From Spirobacillus cienkowskii (GTDB lineage: Bacteria; Bdellovibrionota_B; Oligoflexia; Silvanigrellales; Silvanigrellaceae): DNA of 64,000 nucleotides. The DNA lies in contig NZ_CP146516.1 of assembly GCF_037081835.1 (NCBI RefSeq), positions 767,501 to 831,500 on the forward strand, in the 5' to 3' direction. The translations under genes and the position numbers were made by a program. Shown here piece after piece: positions 52,160 through 61,198 of the stretch (the stretch's first letter is position 1; every line of letters starts with the position of its first letter). The notes under the pieces were generated by a model. It was not told the DNA's origin and did not search any database. It saw nothing but the letters and a program-made list of their open reading frames with translations.

Positions 52160-53096
52160 CAACAGCTTTGAAGCCCATTTTTTTTGCAATGTCGCTCCAA
52201 AATGCAAACTCATCCGGATGCACAAAGCGTTTTACAGTGAGGTGCTTTGGAGTTGGTTGTAGGTATTGCCCAATAGTTACAATTTCGGTGCCCACTTCGC
52301 GTAAGTCAGATAATGATTGCTCAATTTCAGAAAAGCTTTCACCAAGTCCAAGCATAATTGCACTTTTGGTAAACATTGTAGTAGGACCAATTTTTTTTGC
52401 GTGTTGTAGAACACGCAAGCTTTGCTCATATTTTGCTCGGGCATCACGAACGCGTGGGGACAACCTACGGACGGTTTCAATGTTGTGGGCAAACACATCA
52501 AGACCGCGTCCTGCATGCACCACGTGCTCAATGCAGGGTTGCTGGCCACTAAAGTCACCGGCTAAAATTTCGAGTCGGGTTTTGGGATTATCAGCATGGA
52601 TGGCTTCAATTGTTTTTGCAATGTGTGCAGCACCACCATCGGGCAAGTCGTCACGGTCTACCATTGTGATCACAGCATATTGTAAATTCATTGTTTTGAT
52701 ACTAAGCGAAACTTTAGAAGGCTCATCGGGATCAAGCAAACCATTGGGGTTGCCTGTTTTAATATGACAAAAGCGGCAACCTCGAGTGCAGGTATCGCCC
52801 ATGATCATAAATGTGGCAGTACCTGTATTCCAGCAGCCCGAAATATTAGGACATTTTGCTTCTTCGCAAACCGTATAAAGTTTTTTTTCTCGCAAATCTT
52901 TTTTTATACTGTAAAGAACTTCTCCTCCAGTAAGTCCAACTTTAAGCCAGCTTGGCTTTAATAGTCTTCCATTTTTAGGATTATATTGCGGCTCAACAGC
53001 TAACGATGCTAATTTTGCATACGTTTTTTCGTTTTCTTCTGAATTAGAAGTAAAAATTGGCTCATAATTTGAGTTTAAAGTATTCTCGTCAAGCAT
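52098..53096 (-). CDS. lipA: Lipoyl synthase, with an altered C-terminal tail
   Basis: 332 residues, start ATG 53096 after AGGGAGCGC. Radical-SAM cluster CTRGCRFCHIKTG (CxxxCxxC) and the auxiliary cluster CEEAKCPNISGCWN are complete; DRDDLPDGGA, FAHNIETV and MLGLGE follow. It inserts sulphur into octanoyl groups to make lipoyl cofactors. The last residues read [20 protein letters not shown], but one extra base at about 52150 would give GPLVRSS-type text ending FPSS and a stop at 52102-52104, as in normal LipA. The normal tail includes the conserved RSS that contacts the auxiliary cluster, so activity may be affected. The shift lies inside junction repeat C. Confidence 0.9.
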   Translation of the reverse strand: MLDENTLNSNYEPIFTSNSEENEKTYAKLASLAVEPQYNPKNGRLLKPSWLKVGLTGGEVLYSIKKDLREKKLYTVCEEAKCPNISGCWNTGTATFMIMGDTCTRGCRFCHIKTGNPNGLLDPDEPSKVSLSIKTMNLQYAVITMVDRDDLPDGGAAHIAKTIEAIHADNPKTRLEILAGDFSGQQPCIEHVVHAGRGLDVFAHNIETVRRLSPRVRDARAKYEQSLRVLQHAKKIGPTTMFTKSAIMLGLGESFSEIEQSLSDLREVGTEIVTIGQYLQPTPKHLTVKRFVHPDEFAFWSDIAKKMGFKAVASADLCAVRLKRLSFFLALS

Positions 53097-53196
53097 ATTT
53101 TGCGCTCCCTAATACTTATGGCACATTGAACATATTGGGCGCCACATAGATTAATCCCTATCAGGGTGAATTCAATTATGCAAATTAAAGGAAAAC

Positions 53197-54306
53197 ATGA
53201 ACATGTCACGTATTTCTAGCTTGGAAGTGCAACTGAGTAATGTCAAATCATTATTAAGAACAATGTGTGACGCTGTGAAAACCGGACTTTTGACTTTAAT
53301 CCATCATTTTGAGCATCCCAATCAAAGCCGTTTGATTAAGGTTGTTGTTCTTGATTCAGAAATTGATAATTTAGAAAGGGCAATTGATACAGCGATATTG
53401 CAAATATTAGCGACACAACAACCTTTAGGTTATGATTTACGATTTGCATACGCGTGTGCAAAAATTGCCCATCATATTGAACGCATTGGTGATGCGGTAG
53501 AAAGCTTGGCGAGACAGCTTGTTAATGGCGATATTCCAGAACAAAAAGAAATATTTTTAGAAATGTTAAATGATACAAAAGATCTTTTTGAACGCTCGTA
53601 TTCGGCGATGTTTGAAAGTGATTTGTCATTAATTCATGAAATTCATAGTTTAGATGACAAAGTCGATTTTAAACAGCGAGAGCTATACCATATTGCTAAA
53701 GAAATTTTAAAAAAAAGAGATAAAAGTCATATTGATAAGGCGCTTAGAATTATTAGTATGAGTACAAAATTAGAAAAAATTGCCGATCTTTGTTGTAATT
53801 GGGCGGCACAAATTGATTTTGCAGAAAATGGAATGGTGCGTCGTAAAATTCAAAAGCGAAAATACCGTGTTGTGTTTATGGATGGAACTGGTGGCATGGT
53901 TGCAAGTCTTGCAGCATCATTTTTATATCAAAATGTAAAAGATATTGTTGATATTTCGGTTGTTGCTATGCAGCCCGTTAAAAATGGCACGATTCTTAAT
54001 TTCACCAGTATGTTAACAGAATACGACATGACACCGCAAATTTTTCCGATTGCCAGAATTACGTCGATGAATTGGAATAAAGTGTTAATGTTAATTATTT
54101 TAGGTAATTTTGAGATTTCTAGGGATGAATTGGAGATCGTTCCATATAAAACTGTGCAAATACGTTGGCCAGAAATAAATTTTAACCCCGAAGAGCTTGA
54201 GAATAATTCTGATATTTTTAAAAAATTTGTAAATTTACTCTTACTTCGTAACAATAACCTAACGCAAATTATTGTGCGCACTAAAGATCAAAGTGAGTAT
54301 CAATAA
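53197..54306 (+). CDS. PhoU-like protein fused to a degenerate LMW-phosphatase-like domain
   Basis: 369 residues. Residues 1-215 are two PhoU-type three-helix bundles with the metal-binding motifs HIERIGDAVESLA (93-105) and KLEKIADLCCNWA (191-203). From about 222 (RKYRVVFMDGTGGMVASLAA) the sequence lines up with the start of low-molecular-weight phosphotyrosine phosphatase/ArsC folds, but the CxxxxxR loop has Asp for Cys and Val for Arg, so no phosphatase activity is expected. PhoU proteins regulate phosphate uptake; no pst or pho genes are adjacent. Two starts (53197, 53203) are possible. Divergent from lipA. Confidence 0.75.
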   Translation: MNMSRISSLEVQLSNVKSLLRTMCDAVKTGLLTLIHHFEHPNQSRLIKVVVLDSEIDNLERAIDTAILQILATQQPLGYDLRFAYACAKIAHHIERIGDAVESLARQLVNGDIPEQKEIFLEMLNDTKDLFERSYSAMFESDLSLIHEIHSLDDKVDFKQRELYHIAKEILKKRDKSHIDKALRIISMSTKLEKIADLCCNWAAQIDFAENGMVRRKIQKRKYRVVFMDGTGGMVASLAASFLYQNVKDIVDISVVAMQPVKNGTILNFTSMLTEYDMTPQIFPIARITSMNWNKVLMLIILGNFEISRDELEIVPYKTVQIRWPEINFNPEELENNSDIFKKFVNLLLLRNNNLTQIIVRTKDQSEYQ

Positions 54307-54478
54307 ATCTGACGTAAGGAATTTTTTTCAAAAAAAATCTCTAATAATTACACTAATAAACAATTTGACACGTCAAAAATTCACATTCTGACAAAAATTA
54401 GACTGCTAATAATAAATAGTGTTCATGTAAGCTACAAGAAAAGGCGGTTATTTTTGTAAAAATTTTTGGAGGAAAAGT

Positions 54479-56728
54479 TTGTTGAAGAAAAATTTCTTCA
54501 CATACAGTTTTGTAGGGTTAATAAGTATAGCTGGAGGAAAATTTTACTCTATCAATAGCTATGCGCAAAATTTAAATTCAAAAAAAGAAAAAAACTCAAA
54601 AACAATTCAAGTGGGTGAAGATAGTTACAGAATGGTTTTTGAGCTTAATGAACCAAGACGCTATGCAACTCGATTTATTAAAGAAACAAGAACGTTACAA
54701 TTAAAAATAATTCCTGCGCGTGCAAAAGAATTTGATGCCTCGTCATATTATGATACCCGTTACGTAAAAAGAGTTATAATTCAAGAAGATAAATCAGAAG
54801 TTACTTTAAATATTCAACTTAAAAATATTCCGGTTGGTTGGGTTGTTGCAACACAAAGTAAACCATGGAGAATTATATTAGACTTTTGGCGAACAGAACC
54901 CGAAGAAAAAAATCTTCAAGCAGATTGGAATTGGCAGCCCGATTACATTGATGGCATGAGTGATTATTTTGAACAAGAAGCACTCCCTGCTGCTATGGTC
55001 AATTCTAGTACTCCTACGGCGGGTAGTGCTGTTGCGTCTTTAAAAGAAAATATTGCCCCTTCACCAGTTGTAGAGCACAATTCCGACAAAAAAGAACAAA
55101 ATACTCACTCACATAATGAGGATAAGGTAAATAAAAGTGACAAGAGCGAAGTTTCTACAGTTAAGCTTGAAAAAAATTATGGATTACCAGAAATTTATGG
55201 AAGACTCGAAAAAGCAATAGTGCTTTCTGATGCAAAATCAGCACATCTTCAAATGGAAATGGGTGCTGGGTTTGGTGGAAAAGATGAAGTTGAAATTGGA
55301 AAAAAAATTGCTGAAGAATTTTATCTTGGTGGTAATGAATTACAATCATTAACTATTTTTAGAAGACTTGCTGCTCTGTCAGATAAAACATTCAAATCAA
55401 ATCCGAAGTATTTATGGTATGCGGGAGAATCCGCTTATCTTACAAAAAATTTTACGTTAGCAAATGATTATTTGCGTTCGTTGTTACTTAATTTTCCAGG
55501 AACATCTTATTCAGAATTAGCCAAATTGAGAATTGTTGATATTGATGAGCTAAGTCATTCAAAAGAAAAAGGTTATGGAAAAACAGGAACAAAAAATTCA
55601 CAAATTTATTCGCAAATGGCGTTGTCAGATAAGTCTCCGCAAATTGTAAAAATTGCAGCAACATTAAGGGCTTTAAATGGAATTATTGATGAAAATCCTT
55701 CAGCTGCAAAAACATACCAGCAAAATCTCGACGCATGTGTTGGATCTCGCAGTGTTCCGTTTGATTTGCTGAAAAATTGTGCATACAATAAAACAAGAGC
55801 ACAAGTTGACAATGAGAGCATCAATGCTTCCGACGCTGCGGTACAGCAATTCAAAAAACTGGCACCCGATGATAAACGCACGGTTGGTCTAGAAAAAATC
55901 ATTGTGCAACGTGTGATCGATCTCTTAAAGAAAACTGCAAGGACCAAGCAGTGGGAAGAATGGATCTCATTTGAAAAGAAAGCGAGACCTTCTTTATTAG
56001 AATTCACCTTTGCAAATGCAGATGCTCTTTTTACAAGGGCAGAAGCTTATGAAGCAGTTGGTGAAAACCAAAAGTCGGCGCAATTATTCAGCGCTTTTTG
56101 GCAAGCATCACAAGACCAAAAAAAGAAAAATGAAGCAGGCGCTCTCGCTGCAAGGCTCTATTATCGAAGTAATAAGCCTAAAGAAGCAGAGGAATTTTTA
56201 AAAAGAGTGGAGCGCGATTCAACAAGAAAGAGTGAAGGCCTAACAGACCTGTCTATTAGCGCCTTTCGAGAACTCTCAGTTGCGCCATATCGCAACAGTA
56301 TAGCCTTACGTTTACTGATGGATGAAATGAAACTGGGTCGTTATGTCGAACGAGATCTTAATACCCTGTCTGAATGGGTGCAACGGCTTCGCAAAACGGT
56401 TGATGCAGAATCTTTATATACCAAGATTCTTGCTTATCCCGCGAAGTCTGCGGATGAAATTCAGATAGTTGAATCGTCAATCTTGCAATTTGCAGAAGAT
56501 TTACGGGACTCAGGTCGGTTTGCAAATTCTGGGGATATGTACCTTGCGGTGGCAAATTTGCCGCAAGGAAACCATCGAGCAGAAAGCGCATACAAAGCCG
56601 GAGTTGTTTATGCGAGAGCGGGGCTGTTTGATAAAGCAAAAAACGCTTGGCTTATCGCTGCAAATGACACCAACGACAAACGTTTTTCATCGCTGGCGAG
56701 TGAAAGACTCGACAGGCTTAGTAAATAA
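54479..56728 (+). CDS. Secreted AMIN-like and TPR-repeat protein ahead of the flagellar genes
   Basis: 749 residues, start TTG 54479 (or TTG 54482) after TTGGAGG. Signal peptide (about 1-30). Residues about 40-140 resemble AMIN domains (SYRMVFELNEPRRYATRFIK, later VGWVVATQSKPWRIILDFWR), which bind peptidoglycan or secretin-like partners. A low-complexity linker (about 160-235) precedes a long TPR/solenoid region (FYLGGNELQSLTIFRRLAAL and repeats to the end). It probably sits in the periplasm and assembles or stabilises an envelope machine. Its position immediately before flagellar basal-body genes suggests the flagellum. Confidence 0.75.
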   Translation: MLKKNFFTYSFVGLISIAGGKFYSINSYAQNLNSKKEKNSKTIQVGEDSYRMVFELNEPRRYATRFIKETRTLQLKIIPARAKEFDASSYYDTRYVKRVIIQEDKSEVTLNIQLKNIPVGWVVATQSKPWRIILDFWRTEPEEKNLQADWNWQPDYIDGMSDYFEQEALPAAMVNSSTPTAGSAVASLKENIAPSPVVEHNSDKKEQNTHSHNEDKVNKSDKSEVSTVKLEKNYGLPEIYGRLEKAIVLSDAKSAHLQMEMGAGFGGKDEVEIGKKIAEEFYLGGNELQSLTIFRRLAALSDKTFKSNPKYLWYAGESAYLTKNFTLANDYLRSLLLNFPGTSYSELAKLRIVDIDELSHSKEKGYGKTGTKNSQIYSQMALSDKSPQIVKIAATLRALNGIIDENPSAAKTYQQNLDACVGSRSVPFDLLKNCAYNKTRAQVDNESINASDAAVQQFKKLAPDDKRTVGLEKIIVQRVIDLLKKTARTKQWEEWISFEKKARPSLLEFTFANADALFTRAEAYEAVGENQKSAQLFSAFWQASQDQKKKNEAGALAARLYYRSNKPKEAEEFLKRVERDSTRKSEGLTDLSISAFRELSVAPYRNSIALRLLMDEMKLGRYVERDLNTLSEWVQRLRKTVDAESLYTKILAYPAKSADEIQIVESSILQFAEDLRDSGRFANSGDMYLAVANLPQGNHRAESAYKAGVVYARAGLFDKAKNAWLIAANDTNDKRFSSLASERLDRLSK

Positions 56729-56764
56729 ACGTGAGTTCTATGTTTCTTGATTGGAGGATGATTT

Positions 56765-57859
56765 ATGAGTGATGTGCGTCCACTGGGACTGTTCGACATT
56801 GATACAACAAATTACGGAACACAACAAGGTAACAATTCGTTAGATGGGCGTAATGTACTCGCCAATAATGTTGCTTCAGAAGTTGATAATCGAATTTCTG
56901 AAGAAGAAATGCTACGTCATTATCCAACAAGGGATGAAAAAGTATATAAACTTCTTGAAGTTGCTCGTACTATTGCGCCAACTAAAGTTCCTGTTTTAAT
57001 TACAGGTGAAAGCGGAGTAGGTAAAGAAACTTTTGCAAAAGCGATTCACATTGCAGGCGGTCGTGAACGTGGCAGATTTATAGTTGCAAATAGTTCTAAC
57101 ATTCCCGCTAATTTTTTTGAAATGGAATTATTTAGTAATCAACGTAACGGTCATGATTATAATCAACTCAACAACAATCGTCCTATTGAAACATGTTCTT
57201 TAATGTTAGACGAAGTCACAGAGCTTGATGCTTCGATGCAATTAAAATTGCTTAGAATATTAAAAGAACAAGATTTAAACAAAGGATCAATTCGCAGAGG
57301 AACAGCGGCTGACGCAAGAATTATTGCCTGCAGTCATAAAAATATTCAAGATGAAGTTAACGCACAAAGATTTAGAAATGATTTATTTTTTAAATTACAT
57401 GTCATTCAAATTGATATACCACCACTTCGTCAAAGGCTAGTTGATATCGACTTTTATTCTGAAATACTACTTCGTGAATTCAATATTCAATTTTCAAAAA
57501 ATGTGCAACTCTCTCCAACTGCAAAGCAAGCGCTAAGAACATACACATGGCCAGGTAATACTCGCGAATTAAGAAATGTGATTCAACGCTCTGTTTTGCT
57601 TTCAACACGCGATTATATTGGTGTCGAAGAATTGCATCTAATGAAAGCAAATAGCAGAACAGAAGTTGCAATGGGCGAACCATTACCGCAAGTGACATTA
57701 ATGGAACTGGAACAACGTCTCATTTTACAAACACTAAGACGCATGAATGGCAATCGAACTCATACTGCTAAAGCATTAGGTATTTCTTTAAGAGCGTTAC
57801 GTTACAAGCTCAATGAGTTGGTTGAATGTGGATACGAAGTTGAAGGAAAAAATGTATGA
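56765..57859 (+). CDS. Sigma-54-type AAA+ regulator lacking the GAFTGA loop
   Basis: 364 residues with no receiver domain. AAA+ core: Walker A GESGVGKE (81-88), Walker B SLMLDEV (145-151), arginine-finger region RFRNDLFFKL (202-211) and WPGNTRELRNVIQR (262-275). The loop that contacts sigma-54, normally GAFTGA after ELFGHExG, reads ELFSNQRNGHDYNQLN (121-136): the motif is absent. C-terminal Fis-type helix-turn-helix (TLRRMNGNRTHTAKALGISL, 323-342). It resembles flagellar regulators (FlrC/FlbD group) and overlaps flgB by four bases, so it belongs to the flagellar operon. GGAGG precedes the start. Confidence 0.85.
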   Translation: MSDVRPLGLFDIDTTNYGTQQGNNSLDGRNVLANNVASEVDNRISEEEMLRHYPTRDEKVYKLLEVARTIAPTKVPVLITGESGVGKETFAKAIHIAGGRERGRFIVANSSNIPANFFEMELFSNQRNGHDYNQLNNNRPIETCSLMLDEVTELDASMQLKLLRILKEQDLNKGSIRRGTAADARIIACSHKNIQDEVNAQRFRNDLFFKLHVIQIDIPPLRQRLVDIDFYSEILLREFNIQFSKNVQLSPTAKQALRTYTWPGNTRELRNVIQRSVLLSTRDYIGVEELHLMKANSRTEVAMGEPLPQVTLMELEQRLILQTLRRMNGNRTHTAKALGISLRALRYKLNELVECGYEVEGKNV

Positions 57860-58287
57860 AGAGCACAGTCATTGGGAACCAAATTTTTGGTAAACCAGAT
57901 GCGGTTCTCGAAGAAAGTTTAAACCAGCGTTTAAAAAGACAAACTGTAAATATTGCAAACATAACAAACTCGTTAACTCCTGGTTACCGATCTTTAGGTT
58001 TTGATTTTGAAAAACAACTTCAAGCAGCTATTGGATCTGATAAAGACTTAATTATGAAAGTGAGTGATTCAAGGCACATTAAAGCACCCGGAATGGGTGC
58101 CGATGGGATTTTAAAGCCTGATATGTATGTAAAACCTACCGAAAGCATAGGTAATGATGGAAATACAGTGGATGTTGATCAAGAAATGACAGAAATGGCA
58201 GGAAATCAAATTTTATATAAAGCAACAATTGAGTCGTTAAATAGAAAACTTGGTATGTTACGTTATGCAATAAACGGTGGCAGATAA
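57856..58287 (+). CDS. flgB: Flagellar basal-body rod protein FlgB
   Basis: 143 residues. LNQRLKRQTVNIANITNSLT then PGYRSLGFDFEKQL is the FlgB N-terminal motif (NxANxxTPGY), and GNTVDVDQEMTEMAGNQILY then KATIESLNRKLGMLRYAING is the C-terminal helix of the rod. It forms the proximal rod in the periplasm. Exported by the flagellar type III system, so no Sec signal. Start overlaps the regulator stop (ATGA). Confidence 0.95.
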   Translation: MKSTVIGNQIFGKPDAVLEESLNQRLKRQTVNIANITNSLTPGYRSLGFDFEKQLQAAIGSDKDLIMKVSDSRHIKAPGMGADGILKPDMYVKPTESIGNDGNTVDVDQEMTEMAGNQILYKATIESLNRKLGMLRYAINGGR

Positions 58288-58317
58288 TTTTAAAAATTTT
58301 CTATCGGAGATCTTTGT

Positions 58318-58755
58318 ATGAGTTTTATAGAAGGATTAAAAATAAGCGCTTCAGGACTTTCTGCCGAAAGAATTAGAATGAACGTTATTTCTTCAAATAT
58401 TGCGAATGTGAATACATCAAGAACAGAAGAAGGTGAACCTTATAAAAGAAAAGACGTTCTTTTTACAGCAAGAAATTCTGGATTAAGTTTTGATAATTTA
58501 ATGCGTTTAGCATTTGATCCGCATTTAAAAGAAGTAAAAGTTGATGGTATTACAGAAGATCGCAGAGCCCCTAGGCTTCTTTATAATCCGAATCACCCTG
58601 ATGCCAATGAAAATGGGTATGTTGCAATGCCGAATATTTCAATCATGGAAGAAATGGTGAATATGATTACAAGCAATCGTTCTTTTGAAAGTAACACTCA
58701 AGCTATTAATGCTACGAAATCAATGGCACAAACAGCCATTGGTATTGGTCGTTAA
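58318..58755 (+). CDS. flgC: Flagellar basal-body rod protein FlgC
   Basis: 145 residues. SGLSAERIRMNVISSNIANV at the N-terminus and NISIMEEMVNMITSNRSFES then NTQAINATKSMAQTAIGIGR at the C-terminus are diagnostic for FlgC. GVTEDxRAPRLLYNPNHPDA matches the central domain. Proximal rod component. Follows flgB by 30 bases with CGGAGATC as ribosome site. Confidence 0.95.
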   Translation: MSFIEGLKISASGLSAERIRMNVISSNIANVNTSRTEEGEPYKRKDVLFTARNSGLSFDNLMRLAFDPHLKEVKVDGITEDRRAPRLLYNPNHPDANENGYVAMPNISIMEEMVNMITSNRSFESNTQAINATKSMAQTAIGIGR

Positions 58756-58772
58756 TAATTTAGGACAAACAA

Positions 58773-59108
58773 ATGATTAATCCAATTTCGCAATCTCAGC
58801 TAGAATATATAAGATTAAAACAAAAATTAATAAACTCTGTTCCACAACAAAGTGGAGGAGGTACGCCTCCTATAAATCCAATGGAGAAAACAGAATTTCA
58901 AGATTTGGTAGAAAAAGGAGTTAAAGAAGTCAACATTGGTGCCCGTGAGGCTGAAAAAGCGAGTATGGATTTGGCGTCTGGTCGTTCAAGTAATATTCAT
59001 GAAACAATGCTTGCTGTTACTAAAGCAGAACTCGGATTTAATATGTTAGTTCAAATGCGAAATAAAGTGATTGAAGCTTATCAAGAAGTTATGAGAATGC
59101 AGGTATAA
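58773..59108 (+). CDS. fliE: Flagellar hook-basal body protein FliE
   Basis: 111 residues. EFQDLVEKGVKEVNIGAREA then ASMDLASGRSSNIHETMLAV, TKAELGFNMLVQMRNKVIEA, YQEVMRMQV is the family pattern with conserved end. FliE joins the MS ring to the rod. An N-terminal Gly/Pro linker (SGGGTPPINPM) is present. Ribosome site is weak (AGGACAAACA). Confidence 0.95.
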   Translation: MINPISQSQLEYIRLKQKLINSVPQQSGGGTPPINPMEKTEFQDLVEKGVKEVNIGAREAEKASMDLASGRSSNIHETMLAVTKAELGFNMLVQMRNKVIEAYQEVMRMQV

Positions 59109-59159
59109 ACTTTTTAAAATGCAATATGATTCAGTTGCGTTAAGAAAGGTTTTTTTATT

Positions 59160-60767
59160 ATGTTTGAAAAAATAAATCAATTTGTATCGCAATTTATCAT
59201 ACAGAGTAAAGCATTTTATGCTGGACTTACTAAAGGAAGAAAAATTGCGATAGGAATTAGTTTATTTGCAATTTTTTTTGTTATAGGGGCTTTTATTTTT
59301 TGGAAACCAACGGTTCGTTACGATACAGCCTACATAAATTTATCTGCAGAAGACAAAACAGGAATTCTCGCTCACTTAAAAAAATCAGGTTATAAAGACT
59401 ATAAATTAGAAGGAGACACTATCGCATTTCCTGAAGATAAAATTATGGAAATCAAAATGTCTCTTGCGCAAGAGGGGTTACCGAGTACTGGTATTGGTTT
59501 GGGTTGGGAAAAATTTGATGACAGATCATTTGGTTTGTCTGACTTTGAGCAAAGAATTAATAAACTTAGAGCGCTGCAAGGAGAGTTATCCCGGACAATT
59601 GGAAAACTTGATTCTGTAGCAAATAGCAGAGTGCATATTGTTATTCCAGATAATGCTATTTTTGCAGAAGATAAAAAGTCTCCTACAGCAAGTATTTATC
59701 TTAAAATTAAAGCAGGCAAAAGCTTATCGCAAAGACAGATTCAAGGTATTATTCATTTAACTGCGAGAGCGGTTGAAGGGCTCGATCCCAAAGGTGTCAC
59801 AATTATTGACCAAGACGGCAATATGCTGACTCAGCCAGATGAAATGGATGGTGGTATTGATAGAATTACCTCTGCCCAACGCGAATTTCAGAGAAAAGTA
59901 GAACGAGAATTAGAGCAAAAAATTCGTGATATTCTTGCCCGTGCGGTTGGCCATGACAAGGTTGTATCAAAAGTTGATGCTTTTATCGAGTTTAAAAAAG
60001 TTGAAACAACAATATCTGATGTTGATCCCGAAAGAACGGCTGTGATTGCGTCGCAACGCAATGAGCAATCTTCTCAAGGTAACGGTTTAAACCCCACAGG
60101 TGTTCCAGGAGCAAAAAGTAACCTTCCTGGTGAACGAGAAGATATGGGAGTGGCTGGGGGACTCACCAATAGCACCAAATCCAGTACAGAAAACTTAAAC
60201 TTTGAAGTTAAAAAAACCCTAAGTAAAATTGTCGAACCCATTGGTAATATCACAAAGTTAAGCGCTTCTATTTTGGTTGATGGCAAAACCATCGATGACA
60301 AATATGTCCCTCGCACACCTGAAGAAATGGCAATGATTACAAAGCTGGTCAAAAACGCGATTGGTTTTCAAGAAGGGCGCGATAACATCACTGTGGAAAG
60401 CACGCAGTTTGAGCTGGATGAGTTTGCATTGGCTGAAAAAGCATCGTTGTCTGCGCGGCAGACAGCACTTATTCAAACTGCGATTTTAGGATTGGTAGCC
60501 ATTGCGGCGATGTTCTTTATTTATTACTCGTTGGTGAGACCATACTTTAGATGGTTAACATACGATCCCGAAAAGCGTTCCAAGGAGCAGTTGGCATTGG
60601 TGGATTATGAGCTAGAACGCACTGGCGCTGGGGCTAGAAGGGTGAAACTTAAGGAAGAAGTGCCATTTGACAAGCTTTCACCTAAAGAGCAAATTTTTTA
60701 CTTGGCTAAAAATGATCCGCAAAAAACAACAGAGGCAATTCGTCAGTTACTTAGCCCTAATCATTAA
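59160..60767 (+). CDS. fliF: Flagellar MS-ring protein FliF
   Basis: 535 residues. Transmembrane segment 1 at about 27-49 (RKIAIGISLFAIFFVIGAFI), then the periplasmic ring-building domains: LPSTGIGLGWEKFDDRSFGL, RALQGELSRTIGKLDSVANS, RVHIVIPD and LTARAVEGLDPKGVTIIDQD. A disordered loop (about 295-345) precedes transmembrane segment 2 (about 437-460). The C-terminal FliG-binding tail is present (KLSPKEQIFYLAKNDPQKTT, EAIRQLL). FliG would be expected next but the following gene is on the other strand, so the operon stops here. Confidence 0.95.
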   Translation: MFEKINQFVSQFIIQSKAFYAGLTKGRKIAIGISLFAIFFVIGAFIFWKPTVRYDTAYINLSAEDKTGILAHLKKSGYKDYKLEGDTIAFPEDKIMEIKMSLAQEGLPSTGIGLGWEKFDDRSFGLSDFEQRINKLRALQGELSRTIGKLDSVANSRVHIVIPDNAIFAEDKKSPTASIYLKIKAGKSLSQRQIQGIIHLTARAVEGLDPKGVTIIDQDGNMLTQPDEMDGGIDRITSAQREFQRKVERELEQKIRDILARAVGHDKVVSKVDAFIEFKKVETTISDVDPERTAVIASQRNEQSSQGNGLNPTGVPGAKSNLPGEREDMGVAGGLTNSTKSSTENLNFEVKKTLSKIVEPIGNITKLSASILVDGKTIDDKYVPRTPEEMAMITKLVKNAIGFQEGRDNITVESTQFELDEFALAEKASLSARQTALIQTAILGLVAIAAMFFIYYSLVRPYFRWLTYDPEKRSKEQLALVDYELERTGAGARRVKLKEEVPFDKLSPKEQIFYLAKNDPQKTTEAIRQLLSPNH

Positions 60768-61198
60768 TTTTCTTTAACAATGTCTAATTGAATTTTATTA
60801 AAAGATCCCTTTCCAGAATATGATGATTTCATATCTTGATTTCCTGTCGTGGGATCGATGGCTTTGAATATAACTTCATAATTTGCTATAAATTGTTGAG
60901 AACCAACATACAAAACTTGTTTTTTATCACAGTGGGCTATTTTGGATAAGTTACTGGAATCTAATGCTTTAATTGTGCATTTTAATGTTCCAGGGGTAAC
61001 AAATGGGGGGGCATTGTAGGGACAAAGGGTGAAATCTGAACTTTGTTGACCATCTCCTTTAACACAAATTTCTTTTGAATTTATGCTTGCACTCGAAGAG
61101 CCTTTTAAAGAAAATTGTGGAGTTCCTAATAAAACGGCACCATCGATGCTATCAAATTTTACCAAATCTCCAGTGGTTAGAACTGATTTTGCTGTCAC
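60764..61198 (-). CDS. Small protein next to the T6SS operon, possible PAAR-like protein
   Basis: 144 residues, soluble, no signal peptide, three or four Cys (in KEICVKG, TLCPYN, LKCTIK, IAHCDKK). Beta-rich with an early SVLTTGDLVKFDSIDGAVLL and VTPGTLKCTIKALDS, then YVGSQQFIANYEV. This Cys and Pro layout is vaguely like PAAR-like (DUF4280-type) spike proteins of T6SS, and it lies just upstream of tssB on the other strand. The assignment is a suggestion from context. Its end overlaps fliF by four bases, showing compact convergent packing. Confidence 0.4.
   Translation of the reverse strand: MTAKSVLTTGDLVKFDSIDGAVLLGTPQFSLKGSSSASINSKEICVKGDGQQSSDFTLCPYNAPPFVTPGTLKCTIKALDSSNLSKIAHCDKKQVLYVGSQQFIANYEVIFKAIDPTTGNQDMKSSYSGKGSFNKIQLDIVKEN

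Noticed and set aside
54307-54478. A sigma-70 promoter upstream of the AMIN/TPR gene
   Set aside because: TTGACA-like and TAATAA-like elements are present, but no pair has good spacing.
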